Below are positions 49,493 through 59,600 of a DNA stretch of 64,000 bases, piece after piece. Within the stretch, counting starts at the first letter, position 1. Every line of letters starts with the position of its first letter. This stretch comes from G963663615 sp963663615. Lineage in GTDB: Bacteria; Bacteroidota; Ignavibacteria; Ignavibacteriales; Melioribacteraceae. Below the pieces are notes generated by a model. The model made no database searches, was not told the origin of the DNA, and saw only the letters and a list, made by a program, of their open reading frames with translations. The stretch lies in NCBI GenBank assembly GCA_963663615.1, contig OY760517.1:3038001-3102000 (forward strand), given 5' to 3'. Made by a program: the position numbers and the translations under genes.

Positions 49493-50317
49493 TTATTTTC
49501 TACGTTTCACAATATATTTATTAGATTCATTCTTTTTCTTTCTGGTTTTAAGACCTTTTGCTTTCTGACCCCAAGGAGATACCGGGTGTCCACCACCTGC
49601 AGTCTTACCTTCACCACCACCCATCGGGTGATCAACGGGGTTCATTGCAGTACCGCGAACATGTGGTCTTTTACCTAACCATCTACTTCTACCAGCTTTA
49701 CCAAGGCTAAGGTTACTATGATCAGAGTTACCAACAGTACCGTATGTTGCCATACATTCGTTGTGAACCATTCTCATTTCACCAGAAGGCATTTTTAATG
49801 TAGCATATTTACCTTCTTTTGCAACCAACTGAATTGCAGCACCGGCAGATCTTCCTAGCTGTCCACCTTTACCAGGTTTCAATTCAACATTATGCAGGAA
49901 GCTACCAAGTGGCATGTCTTTAAGTTTTAGTGCATTACCAACAACAATATCAACACCTTCACCGGAAGCAACAGTTGCTCCAACTTTCAATCCATCAGGG
50001 GCAATAATATATCTCTTTTCACCATCCTCATAATGCAACAAAGCAATACGGGCACTTCGGTTAGGATCATATTCAATAGAGAAAACCTTTGCAGGTACAT
50101 TATATTTATCTCTCTTGAAATCAATAATTCTGTATTTTCTTTTATGACCACCACCACGATGACGTGAGGTAATTCTACCCATGTTATTTCTACCACCGGA
50201 TTTTTTCAGCTTAACTGTAAGCGATTTTTCCGGGGTACTTTTTGTAATCTCTTCAAACGTAGGCACCGACATGTATCTGGTACCGGGTGTATTTGGCTTA
50301 AATTTTCTGATACCCAT
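49493..50317 (-). CDS. rplB: Large-subunit ribosomal protein uL2
   Basis: uL2 is needed for subunit joining and peptidyl transfer. The 274 residues contain RNNMGRITSRHRGGGHKRKY, the functional-site region GTAMNPVDHPMGGGEGKTAG and GGHPVSPWGQKAKGLKTRKK. All standard. It follows rplW after 23 bases. Confidence 0.98.
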   Translation of the reverse strand: MGIRKFKPNTPGTRYMSVPTFEEITKSTPEKSLTVKLKKSGGRNNMGRITSRHRGGGHKRKYRIIDFKRDKYNVPAKVFSIEYDPNRSARIALLHYEDGEKRYIIAPDGLKVGATVASGEGVDIVVGNALKLKDMPLGSFLHNVELKPGKGGQLGRSAGAAIQLVAKEGKYATLKMPSGEMRMVHNECMATYGTVGNSDHSNLSLGKAGRSRWLGKRPHVRGTAMNPVDHPMGGGEGKTAGGGHPVSPWGQKAKGLKTRKKKNESNKYIVKRRK

Positions 50318-50340
50318 TTAACTAAACTCCGATTCCTCTG

Positions 50341-50634
50341 CTATACTTCACCAAAAATATCAATAGTTTGGTCAGCCTTTAATGTAACAATTGCTTTCTT
50401 GAACTTGGGTGTTTTACCAGTAAATTGACCTTTTCTGGTAAACTGGGCTTTCCTTTTACCGTTATACTTAATAGTATTAACAGCAATTACATCTACTTCG
50501 AACCTTTCTTTAATGGCTTTACCTATTTCAATTTTATTGGCATTGTAGTCAACAATAAAACCATACTTTGGTGTCTGTTCGGTAAGAGCTGTCATCTTCT
50601 CTGTAACAATCGGTTTTATTAAAATCTTTCGCAT
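50341..50634 (-). CDS. rplW: Large-subunit ribosomal protein uL23
   Basis: uL23 is the docking site for trigger factor and SRP at the tunnel exit. The 97 residues have ILIKPIVTEKMTALTEQTPK, YGFIVDYNANKIEIGKAIKE and KKAIVTLKADQTIDIFGEV. Normal length. It follows rplD after 17 bases. Confidence 0.96.
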   Translation of the reverse strand: MRKILIKPIVTEKMTALTEQTPKYGFIVDYNANKIEIGKAIKERFEVDVIAVNTIKYNGKRKAQFTRKGQFTGKTPKFKKAIVTLKADQTIDIFGEV

Positions 50635-50651
50635 CGTTAATCCAACATCTA

Positions 50652-51278
50652 TTAGTTTAACATTCCCTGAATCTTCTCTACAGCACTTTTCTGCATTAAT
50701 ACGATCTGAGAATTTAAAATTTCGTAAGTATTAAGTTTTTCTGCTTCAAGCACTCTTACTTTTTCGATATTTCTACCGGATTTATATACATTTACCTGAG
50801 TACCATTGGTAACAAGTAAAGCTTTTTTTCCTTCAACATTAAGAGCTTTTAGCATAGCAAGAAAATCTTTTGTTTTAGGAGCTTCATAACTAAAATCATC
50901 AACAATCATAATCTGTTCTGATTTAGCTTTATAAGACAAAGCTGATTTTCTAGCCAGTTTATTAACTTTCTTGTTAAGCTTCTGACGATAGTTGCGTGGT
51001 TTAGGACCAAATATGCGTCCACCGCCTACCCATAATGGGGAACGACTAGTACCGGCACGTGCAACACCACGACCTTTCTGACGCCAAGGTTTTCTACCAC
51101 CGCCTCTTACTTCAGCTCTTTCTTTTGATTTATGCGTACCCTGCCTCTGGTTAGCAAGATAAGCTTTAACAGATAAATAAATTACATGATCATTAGGTTC
51201 AACACCAAATACATCTTCGGCTAATTCAAACTGCTCGCCTGTTTTTGAACCATCTGTCTTAAATACATCTACTTTCAT
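50652..51278 (-). CDS. rplD: Large-subunit ribosomal protein uL4
   Basis: uL4 reaches into the exit tunnel; in E. coli it represses the S10 operon. The 208 residues include RQGTHKSKERAEVRGGGRKP, WRQKGRGVARAGTSRSPLWV and GGRIFGPKPRNYRQKLNKKV. Standard. It follows rplC after 11 bases. Confidence 0.97.
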   Translation of the reverse strand: MKVDVFKTDGSKTGEQFELAEDVFGVEPNDHVIYLSVKAYLANQRQGTHKSKERAEVRGGGRKPWRQKGRGVARAGTSRSPLWVGGGRIFGPKPRNYRQKLNKKVNKLARKSALSYKAKSEQIMIVDDFSYEAPKTKDFLAMLKALNVEGKKALLVTNGTQVNVYKSGRNIEKVRVLEAEKLNTYEILNSQIVLMQKSAVEKIQGMLN

Positions 51279-51289
51279 CGCCTAACCAA

Positions 51290-51910
51290 CTACTTTTTTA
51301 TTTCAATTATTGAATTAATTGATCCGGGAACAGCGCCTTTTATCATTATGATGTTCTTTTCCGGTATAACCCTTACAACACGAAGATTTTTAGTAGTAAA
51401 TCTTGTATGACCAGTTCTACCAGCCATTCTGGTACCTTTAAAAACTCTTGAAGGCCATGAACTCTGTCCAATTGAACCAGGAGCTCTTAATCTGTTATGC
51501 TGACCATGAGTAGCACCGCCAACACCGCCAAAACCATGACGCTTCATAACACCCTGAAAACCTTTACCTTTACTTTTTCCACTAACAGAAACTTTCTCAC
51601 CTTCGGTAAACATTTCAACACTAACTACATCACCAGGTTTAACTTCTGTTAAATCGAAACCTTTAAACTCTTTTACTACAGCCGCTGGTTTAAGTCCGTT
51701 TTTAGCATAATGGCCTGCAAGTGGTTTATTAACTCTCTTCGTTTTCTTTTCACCAAAACCAAGCTGCACCGCTTCATAACCGTCTTTTTCTTTGGTTCTA
51801 ACATCAACAATAGTACAAGGACCTGCTTCAACAACAGTAACAGGCATCAAATCTCCATCATTGATGTACACACTTGTCATTCCTAATTTTTTACCTAACA
51901 ATCCAGGCAT
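51290..51910 (-). CDS. rplC: Large-subunit ribosomal protein uL3
   Basis: uL3 approaches the peptidyl-transferase centre. The 206 residues start MPGLLGKKLGMTSVYINDGD, with KGKGFQGVMKRHGFGGVGGA and RAPGSIGQSSWPSRVFKGTR plus MAGRTGHTRFTTKNLRVV. It follows rpsJ after 11 bases. Confidence 0.97.
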   Translation of the reverse strand: MPGLLGKKLGMTSVYINDGDLMPVTVVEAGPCTIVDVRTKEKDGYEAVQLGFGEKKTKRVNKPLAGHYAKNGLKPAAVVKEFKGFDLTEVKPGDVVSVEMFTEGEKVSVSGKSKGKGFQGVMKRHGFGGVGGATHGQHNRLRAPGSIGQSSWPSRVFKGTRMAGRTGHTRFTTKNLRVVRVIPEKNIIMIKGAVPGSINSIIEIKK

Positions 51911-51921
51911 AGCTTTAATCC

Positions 51922-52230
51922 TTATAACTTAATCTCGATATCAACACCCGCCGGAATTTCCAATTTGCTTAACGAATCGACGGTTTTGTTGTTTGAATTA
52001 TGAATATCAATAATTCTCTTATGTGCTCTAATTTCAAACTGTTCGCGTGACTTCTTATCAACATGAGGAGAACGCAATACTGTGAAAACAGATCTTTTAG
52101 TTGGTAAAGGAATAGGTCCGGATACTACCGCACCGGTACTTTTTACCGTTTTAATGATCTTTTCTGTCGATTTGTCTATCAGTATATGATCGTACGATTT
52201 TAGTTTAATTCTTATCTTCTGACCAGGCAA
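51922..52230 (-). CDS. rpsJ: Small-subunit ribosomal protein uS10
   Basis: uS10 lies in the head and, as NusE, takes part in antitermination. The 102 residues show KIRIKLKSYDHILIDKSTEK, GPIPLPTKRSVFTVLRSPHV and REQFEIRAHKRIIDIHNSNN. It is the first gene of the S10 section, 72 bases after tuf with a hairpin in between. Confidence 0.97.
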   Translation of the reverse strand: MPGQKIRIKLKSYDHILIDKSTEKIIKTVKSTGAVVSGPIPLPTKRSVFTVLRSPHVDKKSREQFEIRAHKRIIDIHNSNNKTVDSLSKLEIPAGVDIEIKL

Positions 52231-52260
52231 TTCTCATATCTCCTATCTTTACCTAAAAGA

Positions 52261-52279
52261 AGCCGGGTAAACCCCGGCT
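52261..52279 (-). terminator. Hairpin between tuf and rpsJ
   Basis: AGCCGGG and CCCGGCT form a 7-bp GC-rich stem. On the minus strand it is followed by TCTTTTAGG, a short T-rich tract. It lies 24 bases after the tuf stop, 31 bases before rpsJ. It could be a weak terminator that lowers read-through from tuf, or an attenuator. Confidence 0.55.
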
Positions 52280-52302
52280 CCATAATATCAATTTATCTAA
52301 TT

Positions 52303-53511
52303 CTATTTATGAATCTTAGTTACAACACCTGCACCAACTGTACGTCCACCTTCACGAATCGCGAAACGAAGTCCTTCTTCCATTGCGATTTCTGAGATTA
52401 GGTCAACTTTAAGTACAACACGGTCACCAGGCATAACCATTTCAGTATTTTCAGGAAGTGTAGCAACACCAGTTACGTCAGTTGTACGGAAGTAGAACTG
52501 TGGTCTGTAACCGTTAAAGAATGGAGTATGGCGTCCGCCTTCATCTTTTGAAAGAATGAATACTTCACCTTCAAAAACTGTATGAGGAGTAATTGAACCA
52601 GGTTTAGCAAGTACCATACCTCTCTGGATTTCATTTTTATCCACACCACGTAGAAGAATACCAGCGTTATCACCAGCAATAGCAGAATCAAGTTCTTTAC
52701 GGAACATTTCAACACCAGTTACAACTGATTTTTTATGAAGACCCAAACCGATAAGTTCAACTTCTTCACCAACTTTAACAGTACCTCTTTCTACTCTACC
52801 AGTAGCAACAGTACCACGACCAGTAATTGAGAATACGTCTTCAACTGGCATAATGAAAGGCTTGTCAGCATGACGTTCTGGTACTGGAACATATTCGTCA
52901 ACAGCAGCCATAAGTTCATAAATACACTGTGATCTTTCATCATCAGCAGAAACTGATTCATCAGAAGCAGCTTCAAGTGCTCTTAGTGCAGAACCTTTAA
53001 TAATTGGAATATCATCACCAGGGAATTCATATTCGCTAAGAAGTTCTCTAAGTTCCATTTCAACTAATTCTAACAATTCTTCGTCGTCAACCATGTCAAC
53101 TTTGTTCATAAAAACAACGATTCTAGGCACACCTACTTGACGTGCAAGAAGGATGTGTTCTCTTGTCTGAGGCATAGGACCGTCAGTTGCAGCAACAACA
53201 AGGATAGCACCATCCATCTGAGCAGCACCAGTAATCATGTTTTTAACGTAGTCGGCGTGACCCGGACAGTCAACATGAGCGTAATGTCTGTTCTCAGTAG
53301 AATATTCAACGTGGGCTGTTGCAATTGTAATACCACGTTCTCTTTCTTCAGGAGCATTATCAATACTATCAAATGATCTCTGCTGCGATAAACCTTTTTT
53401 AGCCAAGGTCATTGTTATAGCAGCTGTTAATGTTGTTTTACCATGATCCACGTGTCCTACTGTACCAATATTTACGTGAGGTTTACTCCTGTCAAATTTT
53501 TCTTTTGCCAT
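52303..53511 (-). CDS. tuf: Elongation factor Tu
   Basis: EF-Tu brings aminoacyl-tRNA to the ribosome. The 402 residues have G1 GHVDHGKTT, the switch I RGITIATAHVEY, G3 DCPGHADYVKNM, G4 NKVDMVDDEE and domains II and III ending GGRTVGAGVVTKIHK. Slightly longer than the E. coli protein (394) by a short insert around residues 185-200. AGGAG precedes the ATG. It follows fusA after 66 bases. Confidence 0.98.
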   Translation of the reverse strand: MAKEKFDRSKPHVNIGTVGHVDHGKTTLTAAITMTLAKKGLSQQRSFDSIDNAPEERERGITIATAHVEYSTENRHYAHVDCPGHADYVKNMITGAAQMDGAILVVAATDGPMPQTREHILLARQVGVPRIVVFMNKVDMVDDEELLELVEMELRELLSEYEFPGDDIPIIKGSALRALEAASDESVSADDERSQCIYELMAAVDEYVPVPERHADKPFIMPVEDVFSITGRGTVATGRVERGTVKVGEEVELIGLGLHKKSVVTGVEMFRKELDSAIAGDNAGILLRGVDKNEIQRGMVLAKPGSITPHTVFEGEVFILSKDEGGRHTPFFNGYRPQFYFRTTDVTGVATLPENTEMVMPGDRVVLKVDLISEIAMEEGLRFAIREGGRTVGAGVVTKIHK

Positions 53512-53577
53512 CGAATACTCCTAATAAATTTATTTTGCTTTCTAATATTTTTGTTTATTAAATACTAAACAATTTTT

Positions 53578-55668
53578 TTATTCTTTTACACCTGATTTAG
53601 CTAATAATTCTTCAGCTACACTTTTAGGCACTTCTGCATAATGTGCAAACTGCATTGAGTAAATTGCACGTCCCTGGGTCATTGATCTCAATGTAGTAGC
53701 ATATCCAAACATTTCTGCAAGCGGACAGTGAGCATTTATAACCTGCGCATCTCTTCTTGCTTCAAATCCTTCAATTTTACCACGTCTTGAATTCAGATCA
53801 CCCATTACATCACCAAGATATTCTTCAGGAGTAGTAACCTCAACTGACATCATCGGCTCTAGTAGAACTGGCTTGGCTTTTCTTGAACCTTCCTTGAATG
53901 CCATACTTGCAGCAACCTTAAACGATACTTCATCAGAGTCAACATCATGATAAGAACCATCATATAATTTTGCTTTAATATCAACAACAGGAAATCCAGC
54001 AACCACACCATTTCTTAATGAGTCTTCAAGACCCTTAACTACCGCCGGTATATATTCTTTAGGAACAGATCCACCAACAATAGCATTTTCAAACACAAAA
54101 CCTTTGCCTGGTTCGTTTGGCTCAAACTCAATCAATACGTGACCATATTTACCACGACCACCAGACTGTTTTGCAAACTTACCTTCGGCATTTACTTTTT
54201 CAGTTATTGTTTCTCTGTACGCAACCCTAGGTTTACCAATATTTGCTTCAACCTTAAATTCACGTTTCATACGGTCAACAATAATTTCAAGATGAAGTTC
54301 ACCCATACCGCTAATCAAAGTCTGACCAGTTTCATCATCAACTTTTACTCTAAAAGTCGGGTCTTCATCCGAAAGTTTCTGTAACGCTTCACCAAGTTTA
54401 TCCTGATCTGCTTTGGTTTTTGGCTCAATCGAAATCTCAATAACTGGTTCCGGAAAAGCCATTTTTTCAAGCAAAACAGGATCATCATCACTACAAAGTG
54501 TATCACCGGTTCTTGTGTTTTTAAGTCCAACAAGAGCAGCAATATCACCAGCTCTAACTACATCCATGTCCTCACGGTGATTAGCATGCATAAGCAATAT
54601 TCTACCAACACGCTCTTTTTTACCCGAGACAGGGTTGTATATATACGAACCAGCTTCAAGCTTACCAGTATAAACTCTCACGTAGGTAATTTTACCAACA
54701 TAAGGGTCAGTCATAATCTTGAACGCAAGTCCAGTAAATTTCTCTTTAGCTTCAACTTTTCTTGAAACTTCATCATCAGTATTAACATGATGCAGTTTCA
54801 ACTCGCCTCTGTCAACAGGAGAAGGTAAAAGCTCAACTACAGTATCAAGAAGTTTTTGAACACCTTTATTCTTAAACGCAGAACCACAAAGAACAGGAAT
54901 AATTTTAAGCTCTATAGTAGCCTGTCTTAAAACTCTCTTAACTTCTTCTTCAGTAATTTCCTCGCCTTCAAGATACTTTTCAAGAAGCTCATCATCAACC
55001 TCTGAAACAGCCTCAAGCATCAAGGTTCTGTACTTTTCAGCCAATGGAAGCAAATCTTCAGGGATATCTTTATCCTCAAAAGTAGCACCAAAATTATCTT
55101 CATGGTACATTCTTGCTTTCATAGTCATAAGATCAATAACACCGGCAAACATATCACCTTCACCAATTGGTAATGAGATAGGTACCGGATTTGCTTTTAA
55201 GCGATCTTTAATCATCTGAATTGCATTGTAAAAATCTGCACCAACACGATCCATTTTATTCACAAATGCAATACGAGGAACACCATACTTGTCAGCCTGC
55301 CTCCAAACTGTTTCTGACTGCGGCTCAACACCACCAACAGCACAGAACAAAGCGACAGCACCGTCAAGAATCCTGAGCGATCTTTCTACTTCAACCGTAA
55401 AATCCACGTGACCTGGAGTATCAATAATATTGATTTGATGGTTATTCCAAAACGCAGTAGTAGCCGCACTGGTAATTGTAATACCACGTTCCTTTTCCTG
55501 CTCCATCCAGTCCATAGTTGCGGCGCCGTCATGCACTTCGCCCAACCTGTGAGTTTTACCGGTATAGTAAAGAACTCTCTCGGTAGTTGTGGTTTTACCA
55601 GCATCAATATGTGCCATGATACCGATATTACGCACTTTGTCAATATTTACACGTTTTTTCTCTGCCAT
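53578..55668 (-). CDS. fusA: Elongation factor G
   Basis: EF-G drives translocation. The 696 residues show G1 AHIDAGKTTTTERVLYYTG, G2 ERGITITSAATTAFW, G3 DTPGHVDFTVEVERSLR, G4 NKMDRVGADF and the domain IV GGRGKYGHVLIEFEP motif. Length fits canonical FusA. The ATG lies 19 bases after rpsG. Confidence 0.98.
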   Translation of the reverse strand: MAEKKRVNIDKVRNIGIMAHIDAGKTTTTERVLYYTGKTHRLGEVHDGAATMDWMEQEKERGITITSAATTAFWNNHQINIIDTPGHVDFTVEVERSLRILDGAVALFCAVGGVEPQSETVWRQADKYGVPRIAFVNKMDRVGADFYNAIQMIKDRLKANPVPISLPIGEGDMFAGVIDLMTMKARMYHEDNFGATFEDKDIPEDLLPLAEKYRTLMLEAVSEVDDELLEKYLEGEEITEEEVKRVLRQATIELKIIPVLCGSAFKNKGVQKLLDTVVELLPSPVDRGELKLHHVNTDDEVSRKVEAKEKFTGLAFKIMTDPYVGKITYVRVYTGKLEAGSYIYNPVSGKKERVGRILLMHANHREDMDVVRAGDIAALVGLKNTRTGDTLCSDDDPVLLEKMAFPEPVIEISIEPKTKADQDKLGEALQKLSDEDPTFRVKVDDETGQTLISGMGELHLEIIVDRMKREFKVEANIGKPRVAYRETITEKVNAEGKFAKQSGGRGKYGHVLIEFEPNEPGKGFVFENAIVGGSVPKEYIPAVVKGLEDSLRNGVVAGFPVVDIKAKLYDGSYHDVDSDEVSFKVAASMAFKEGSRKAKPVLLEPMMSVEVTTPEEYLGDVMGDLNSRRGKIEGFEARRDAQVINAHCPLAEMFGYATTLRSMTQGRAIYSMQFAHYAEVPKSVAEELLAKSGVKE

Positions 55669-55687
55669 GATTTCCTTTACTTATATT

Positions 55688-56155
55688 TTACCATTTAAAA
55701 TGAGCGAACGCTTTGTTTGCTTCAGCCATTTTATGAGTATCCTCTCTCTTCTTAACAGAAGGACCTTCACCGTTGGAGGCAGAAATTATTTCAGTAGCGA
55801 GCTTCATAGCAGTAGATTTATCTTTACGTGCACGCGAATAATTTCTTAACCATCTAAGAGCAAGAGCAATACGTCTTGCATGCCTTACTTCCATAGGTAC
55901 CTGGTAGGTCGCACCCCCTACTCTTCGGCTCCTAACTTCAACTAAAGGCTGAACATTTTCAACAGCTTTTTTGAATACATCAAGGGCAGGTTTTTTAGTC
56001 TTATTTTCAATAATATCGAAACAGCTATAAACTACTTTCCTTGAAGCGTTTTTCTTACCATCATACATGAGGTAATTTATAAACTTCTCAACCAACACGT
56101 CATTAAACTTCGGATCCGGTTTAATGTATTTTTTTTCTGCTCTTCTCTTTCTCAT
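55688..56155 (-). CDS. rpsG: Small-subunit ribosomal protein uS7
   Basis: uS7 initiates head assembly and contacts E-site tRNA. The 155 residues read MRKRRAEKKYIKPDPKFNDV, VEVRSRRVGGATYQVPMEVR and ALRWLRNYSRARKDKSTAMK. Standard. In E. coli it represses the str operon. It follows rpsL after six bases. Confidence 0.97.
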   Translation of the reverse strand: MRKRRAEKKYIKPDPKFNDVLVEKFINYLMYDGKKNASRKVVYSCFDIIENKTKKPALDVFKKAVENVQPLVEVRSRRVGGATYQVPMEVRHARRIALALRWLRNYSRARKDKSTAMKLATEIISASNGEGPSVKKREDTHKMAEANKAFAHFKW

Positions 56156-56161
56156 AATTCT

Positions 56162-56536
56162 TTAGCTTTTTGGTTTTTTACTTCCGTATTTGGATCTACC
56201 TTGCTTTCTCTCTTCAACACCACTAGTATCGAGTGTACCTCTTAATATATGGTAACGCACACCTGGCAAGTCTTTCACCCTGCCACCGCGAATCATTACG
56301 ATAGAGTGTTCCTGAAGATTATGTCCTTCACCTGGTATATAAGCAGTCACTTCAATTCCATTTGTAAGCCTAACCCTGGCAACTTTCCTTAACGCTGAAT
56401 TTGGTTTTTTAGGAGTTGCGGTATAAACCCTAGTGCAAACTCCACGTTTCTGTGGACATGAATCCAATGCTGGAGCCTTGCTCTTCCTGGTTATAACCTT
56501 ACGTCCTTTTCTGACCAACTGATTCATTGTTGGCAT
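56162..56536 (-). CDS. rpsL: Small-subunit ribosomal protein uS12
   Basis: uS12 is part of the decoding centre. The 124 residues include TATPKKPNSALRKVARVRLT and GRVKDLPGVRYHILRGTLDT. The lysines changed in streptomycin-resistant mutants (in TPKKPNSA and GVRYH-adjacent GRVKDLPG) are of the wild type. A promoter candidate lies 50-78 bases upstream. First gene of the str section. Confidence 0.98.
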   Translation of the reverse strand: MPTMNQLVRKGRKVITRKSKAPALDSCPQKRGVCTRVYTATPKKPNSALRKVARVRLTNGIEVTAYIPGEGHNLQEHSIVMIRGGRVKDLPGVRYHILRGTLDTSGVEERKQGRSKYGSKKPKS

Positions 56537-56585
56537 CTAAACTTCTCCAATTATATGTCTCTAAACAAAGTGAATTCAGAAACGT

Positions 56586-56614
56586 AAATTAAGAAAAAGA
56601 AATTCGAAAGTCAA
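56586..56614 (-). promoter_or_regulatory. Promoter candidate for the str-S10-spc-alpha genes
   Basis: On the minus strand TTGACT (56614-56609) and TAATTT (56591-56586) are 17 bases apart, as in sigma-70 promoters. Read the other way, TTG-N20-TAATTTAC nearly fits the Bacteroidota pattern. It lies between the rpoC hairpin and rpsL, 50 bases before the rpsL ATG. Confidence 0.5.
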
Positions 56615-56642
56615 GGAAAGTATAAGTTAAATTATACTTTCC
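56615..56642 (-). terminator. Hairpin after rpoC
   Basis: A perfect 11-bp repeat GGAAAGTATAA/TTATACTTTCC with a 6-base loop lies 8 bases after the rpoC stop. It has no strong T run on the minus strand (TTGACTTT), so it may be a partial terminator or mark the 3' end of rpoBC mRNA. Confidence 0.5.
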
Positions 56643-56649
56643 TTTTTAT

Positions 56650-59600
56650 CTATAACTTTTCTTCCTTCTGCACAGATTCACCTTCAGCCGAAGCTTCAGT
56701 TACTTCCTCTACAGGAGTTTCTTCTTCTGTTAAAATTATATTTCTGTATTTTTTTAGTCCTGTACCAGCTGGAATCAAATGACCCATAACCACATTTTCT
56801 TTCAATCCTACAAGAGTATCATATCTTGCTTCGGTTGCAGCATTGGTAAGCACTTTTGTTGTTTCCTGGAACGATGCAGCAGATATGAAACTTTCTGTTG
56901 AAAGTGCTGCCTGCGTAATACCAAGCAATACATTCTCGAAAGTTGCAGGTTCTGCTTCACGAACCTTCAATTCTTCACGACCTTTTCTTGTAAGATCGTT
57001 ATTTATTTCTCTGTATTTCGATTTCTTGATAAGCTGACCAACCATAAGTTTTGAGTCACCCGCTTCTTCAACAACTACCATATCCTGAATACGCTGGTTT
57101 TCTTCAATAAACTTGTTACGATCAACATAATCTTCTTCAATAAAATCGGTATCACCTGATGAAATAACTTTAAGCTTCTGAAGCATCTGTTTAACAATTA
57201 CTTCAATATGCTTATCATTAATTTTTACACCCTGCAGACGGTAAACGTCCTGAATTTCATTTACCAAATATTCCTGAACCGCACTTGTACCTTTTATTTT
57301 CAGAATATCATGCGGATCATTTGGTCCGTCAGTTATTTTTTCACCTGCTGGTATATCATCACCTTCCTGCACAAGTACATGCTTACCGTAAGGTACATTA
57401 TATACTTTTTGCATTGAGTTATCAAAAGCTTCAACTATAATTTCGCGTGAACCTTTTTTACGGTTACCAAATTTAACCAAACCTTCAATTTCGGAAACTA
57501 CAGATGGATCGTGCGGGCTTCTTGCTTCAAATAGCTCGGTTACCCTTGGAAGACCACCAGTAATGTCTCGTGATTTTGAACCTGATTTGGATATCTTGGC
57601 AAGTACGGTACCTGGTTGAACCTCTTCACCCTCCTCAACTGACAAGTAAGCTCGTGTTGGAAGAATAAAGTGTTTTTCCTTACCGTTTTTATCTACAATC
57701 ACAATACTTGGCGTTAATGACTTTTCTTTTGATTCAGTAACAACCTTCTGTACGTGACCTGTCTGATCATCAGCAATTTGTTTAATAGTTACCTTATTAA
57801 TAAGGTCAACAAATTTAACAGTTCCCGGAATATCAGTTAGAATTACTGAGTTGTAAGGGTCATGGTTATACAATGGTTGTCCTTTCTTAACCATTGAGTT
57901 TTCGGATACAAGTAGTTCCGAACCGTAAGGGATATCATATTTTTTGATCTGACGCATGTCGTTATCATAAATACCAATTGATCCCCTGCGACCAATAACA
58001 ACCTTAACATTACCCATCCAGTCTGATTTATCAACAGCTTTAATTTTTTCGAACTGAACTTTACCATCAACTGCCGATTCTACCATTGACTGACTTGCAA
58101 TACGCGATGATGTACCGCCAAGGTGGAAAGTACGAAGTGTTAGCTGTGTACCAGGTTCACCAATTGACTGTGCAGCAATAATACCAACGGCTTCACCTGT
58201 TTCAACCAGTTTACCGGTTGTAAGGTTTCTACCGTAACACTTGGCACATACACCTCGTTTCGATTCGCATGTAAGAACTGTTCTTATATAAACCGAATCA
58301 ATCTGGGCATCGTCAATTTTTTCAGCAATTTCCTCACTGATCATTTCACCAGCTTCAATCAATAATTCATCAGTAACCGGATCGTAAACGTCTTCCTGTA
58401 CAGTACGACCGGAAATACGTTCAGCAAGAGGTTCCCTTTCAAGTTCACCTTCTTTAAGAGCCGATACATAAATACCTCTAATAGTACCGCAATCTGTATC
58501 CGAAACGATCACATCCTGTGCAACGTCGCAAAGACGTCTTGTTAAATAACCCGCATCCGCAGTTTTAAGTGCAGTATCAGCCAAACCCTTACGAGCACCG
58601 TGAGTTGAGATAAAGTACTCAAGCACTGATAGCCCTTCTTTAAAGTTCGCCACAATTGGGTTTTCAATAATTTCACCGGATGCACCCGATAAACTTTTCT
58701 GTGGTTTCATCATCAATCCACGCATACCGCCAACCTGACGAACCTGTTCTCTCGAACCCCTCGCACCAGAGTCAACCATCATGTGAATCGGATTAAAACC
58801 ACCACGGTCTGTTTTCATTATATCCATCAAACTCGTACTCACATTGTTTGTGGTATGAGTCCAAACGTCAATAATTTTATTATATCTTTCAGCGTCTGTA
58901 ATAAGACCCTGTTCGTGTTCATTTCTAATTGATGCAACTTTCGCATTCGATTCTTCAATAAGCTTTTTCTTCTGCTCAGGAATAATTACATCACTAAAGC
59001 TGATTGATGCACCTGCTTTGGTTGCATAACGATACCCAAGAGATTTAAGATCATCAAGGAATTTGGCAGTAACTTTATTACCAAGCATCATAAACATCTT
59101 GTAAATAAAGCCACGGAAAGTTTTCTTAACAACCAGTTCGTTAAAGTAACCAATTTCTTTAGGTACTATCTGGTTAAATATTACTCTACCAACTGAAGTT
59201 TCAACTAGTTCGCCATCATAATAGAACTTGATTTTTGCATGAAGACTTACAACTTCATTATCAAGAGCTATAATAACTTCATCGGAACTATTGAAAATCA
59301 TCCCTTCACCCTTTGCACCTTCAAATATTTTTGTAAGGTAGTAACAACCAAGAATCATATCCTGGGTAGGTACAACAATTGGGCTACCATTCTGTGGTGA
59401 AAGAATATTATGACTTGAAAGCATCAATAAACCGGCTTCCAACTGTGCTTCGTATGAAAGAGGCACGTGAACCGCCATCTGGTCACCGTCAAAGTCGGCG
59501 TTAAACGCTGTACAAACCATTGGGTGCAACTGAATAGCCTTACCGTCAATAAGCTGAGGCTGGAAAGCCTGAATACCCAAACGGTGAAGAGTAGGAGCAC

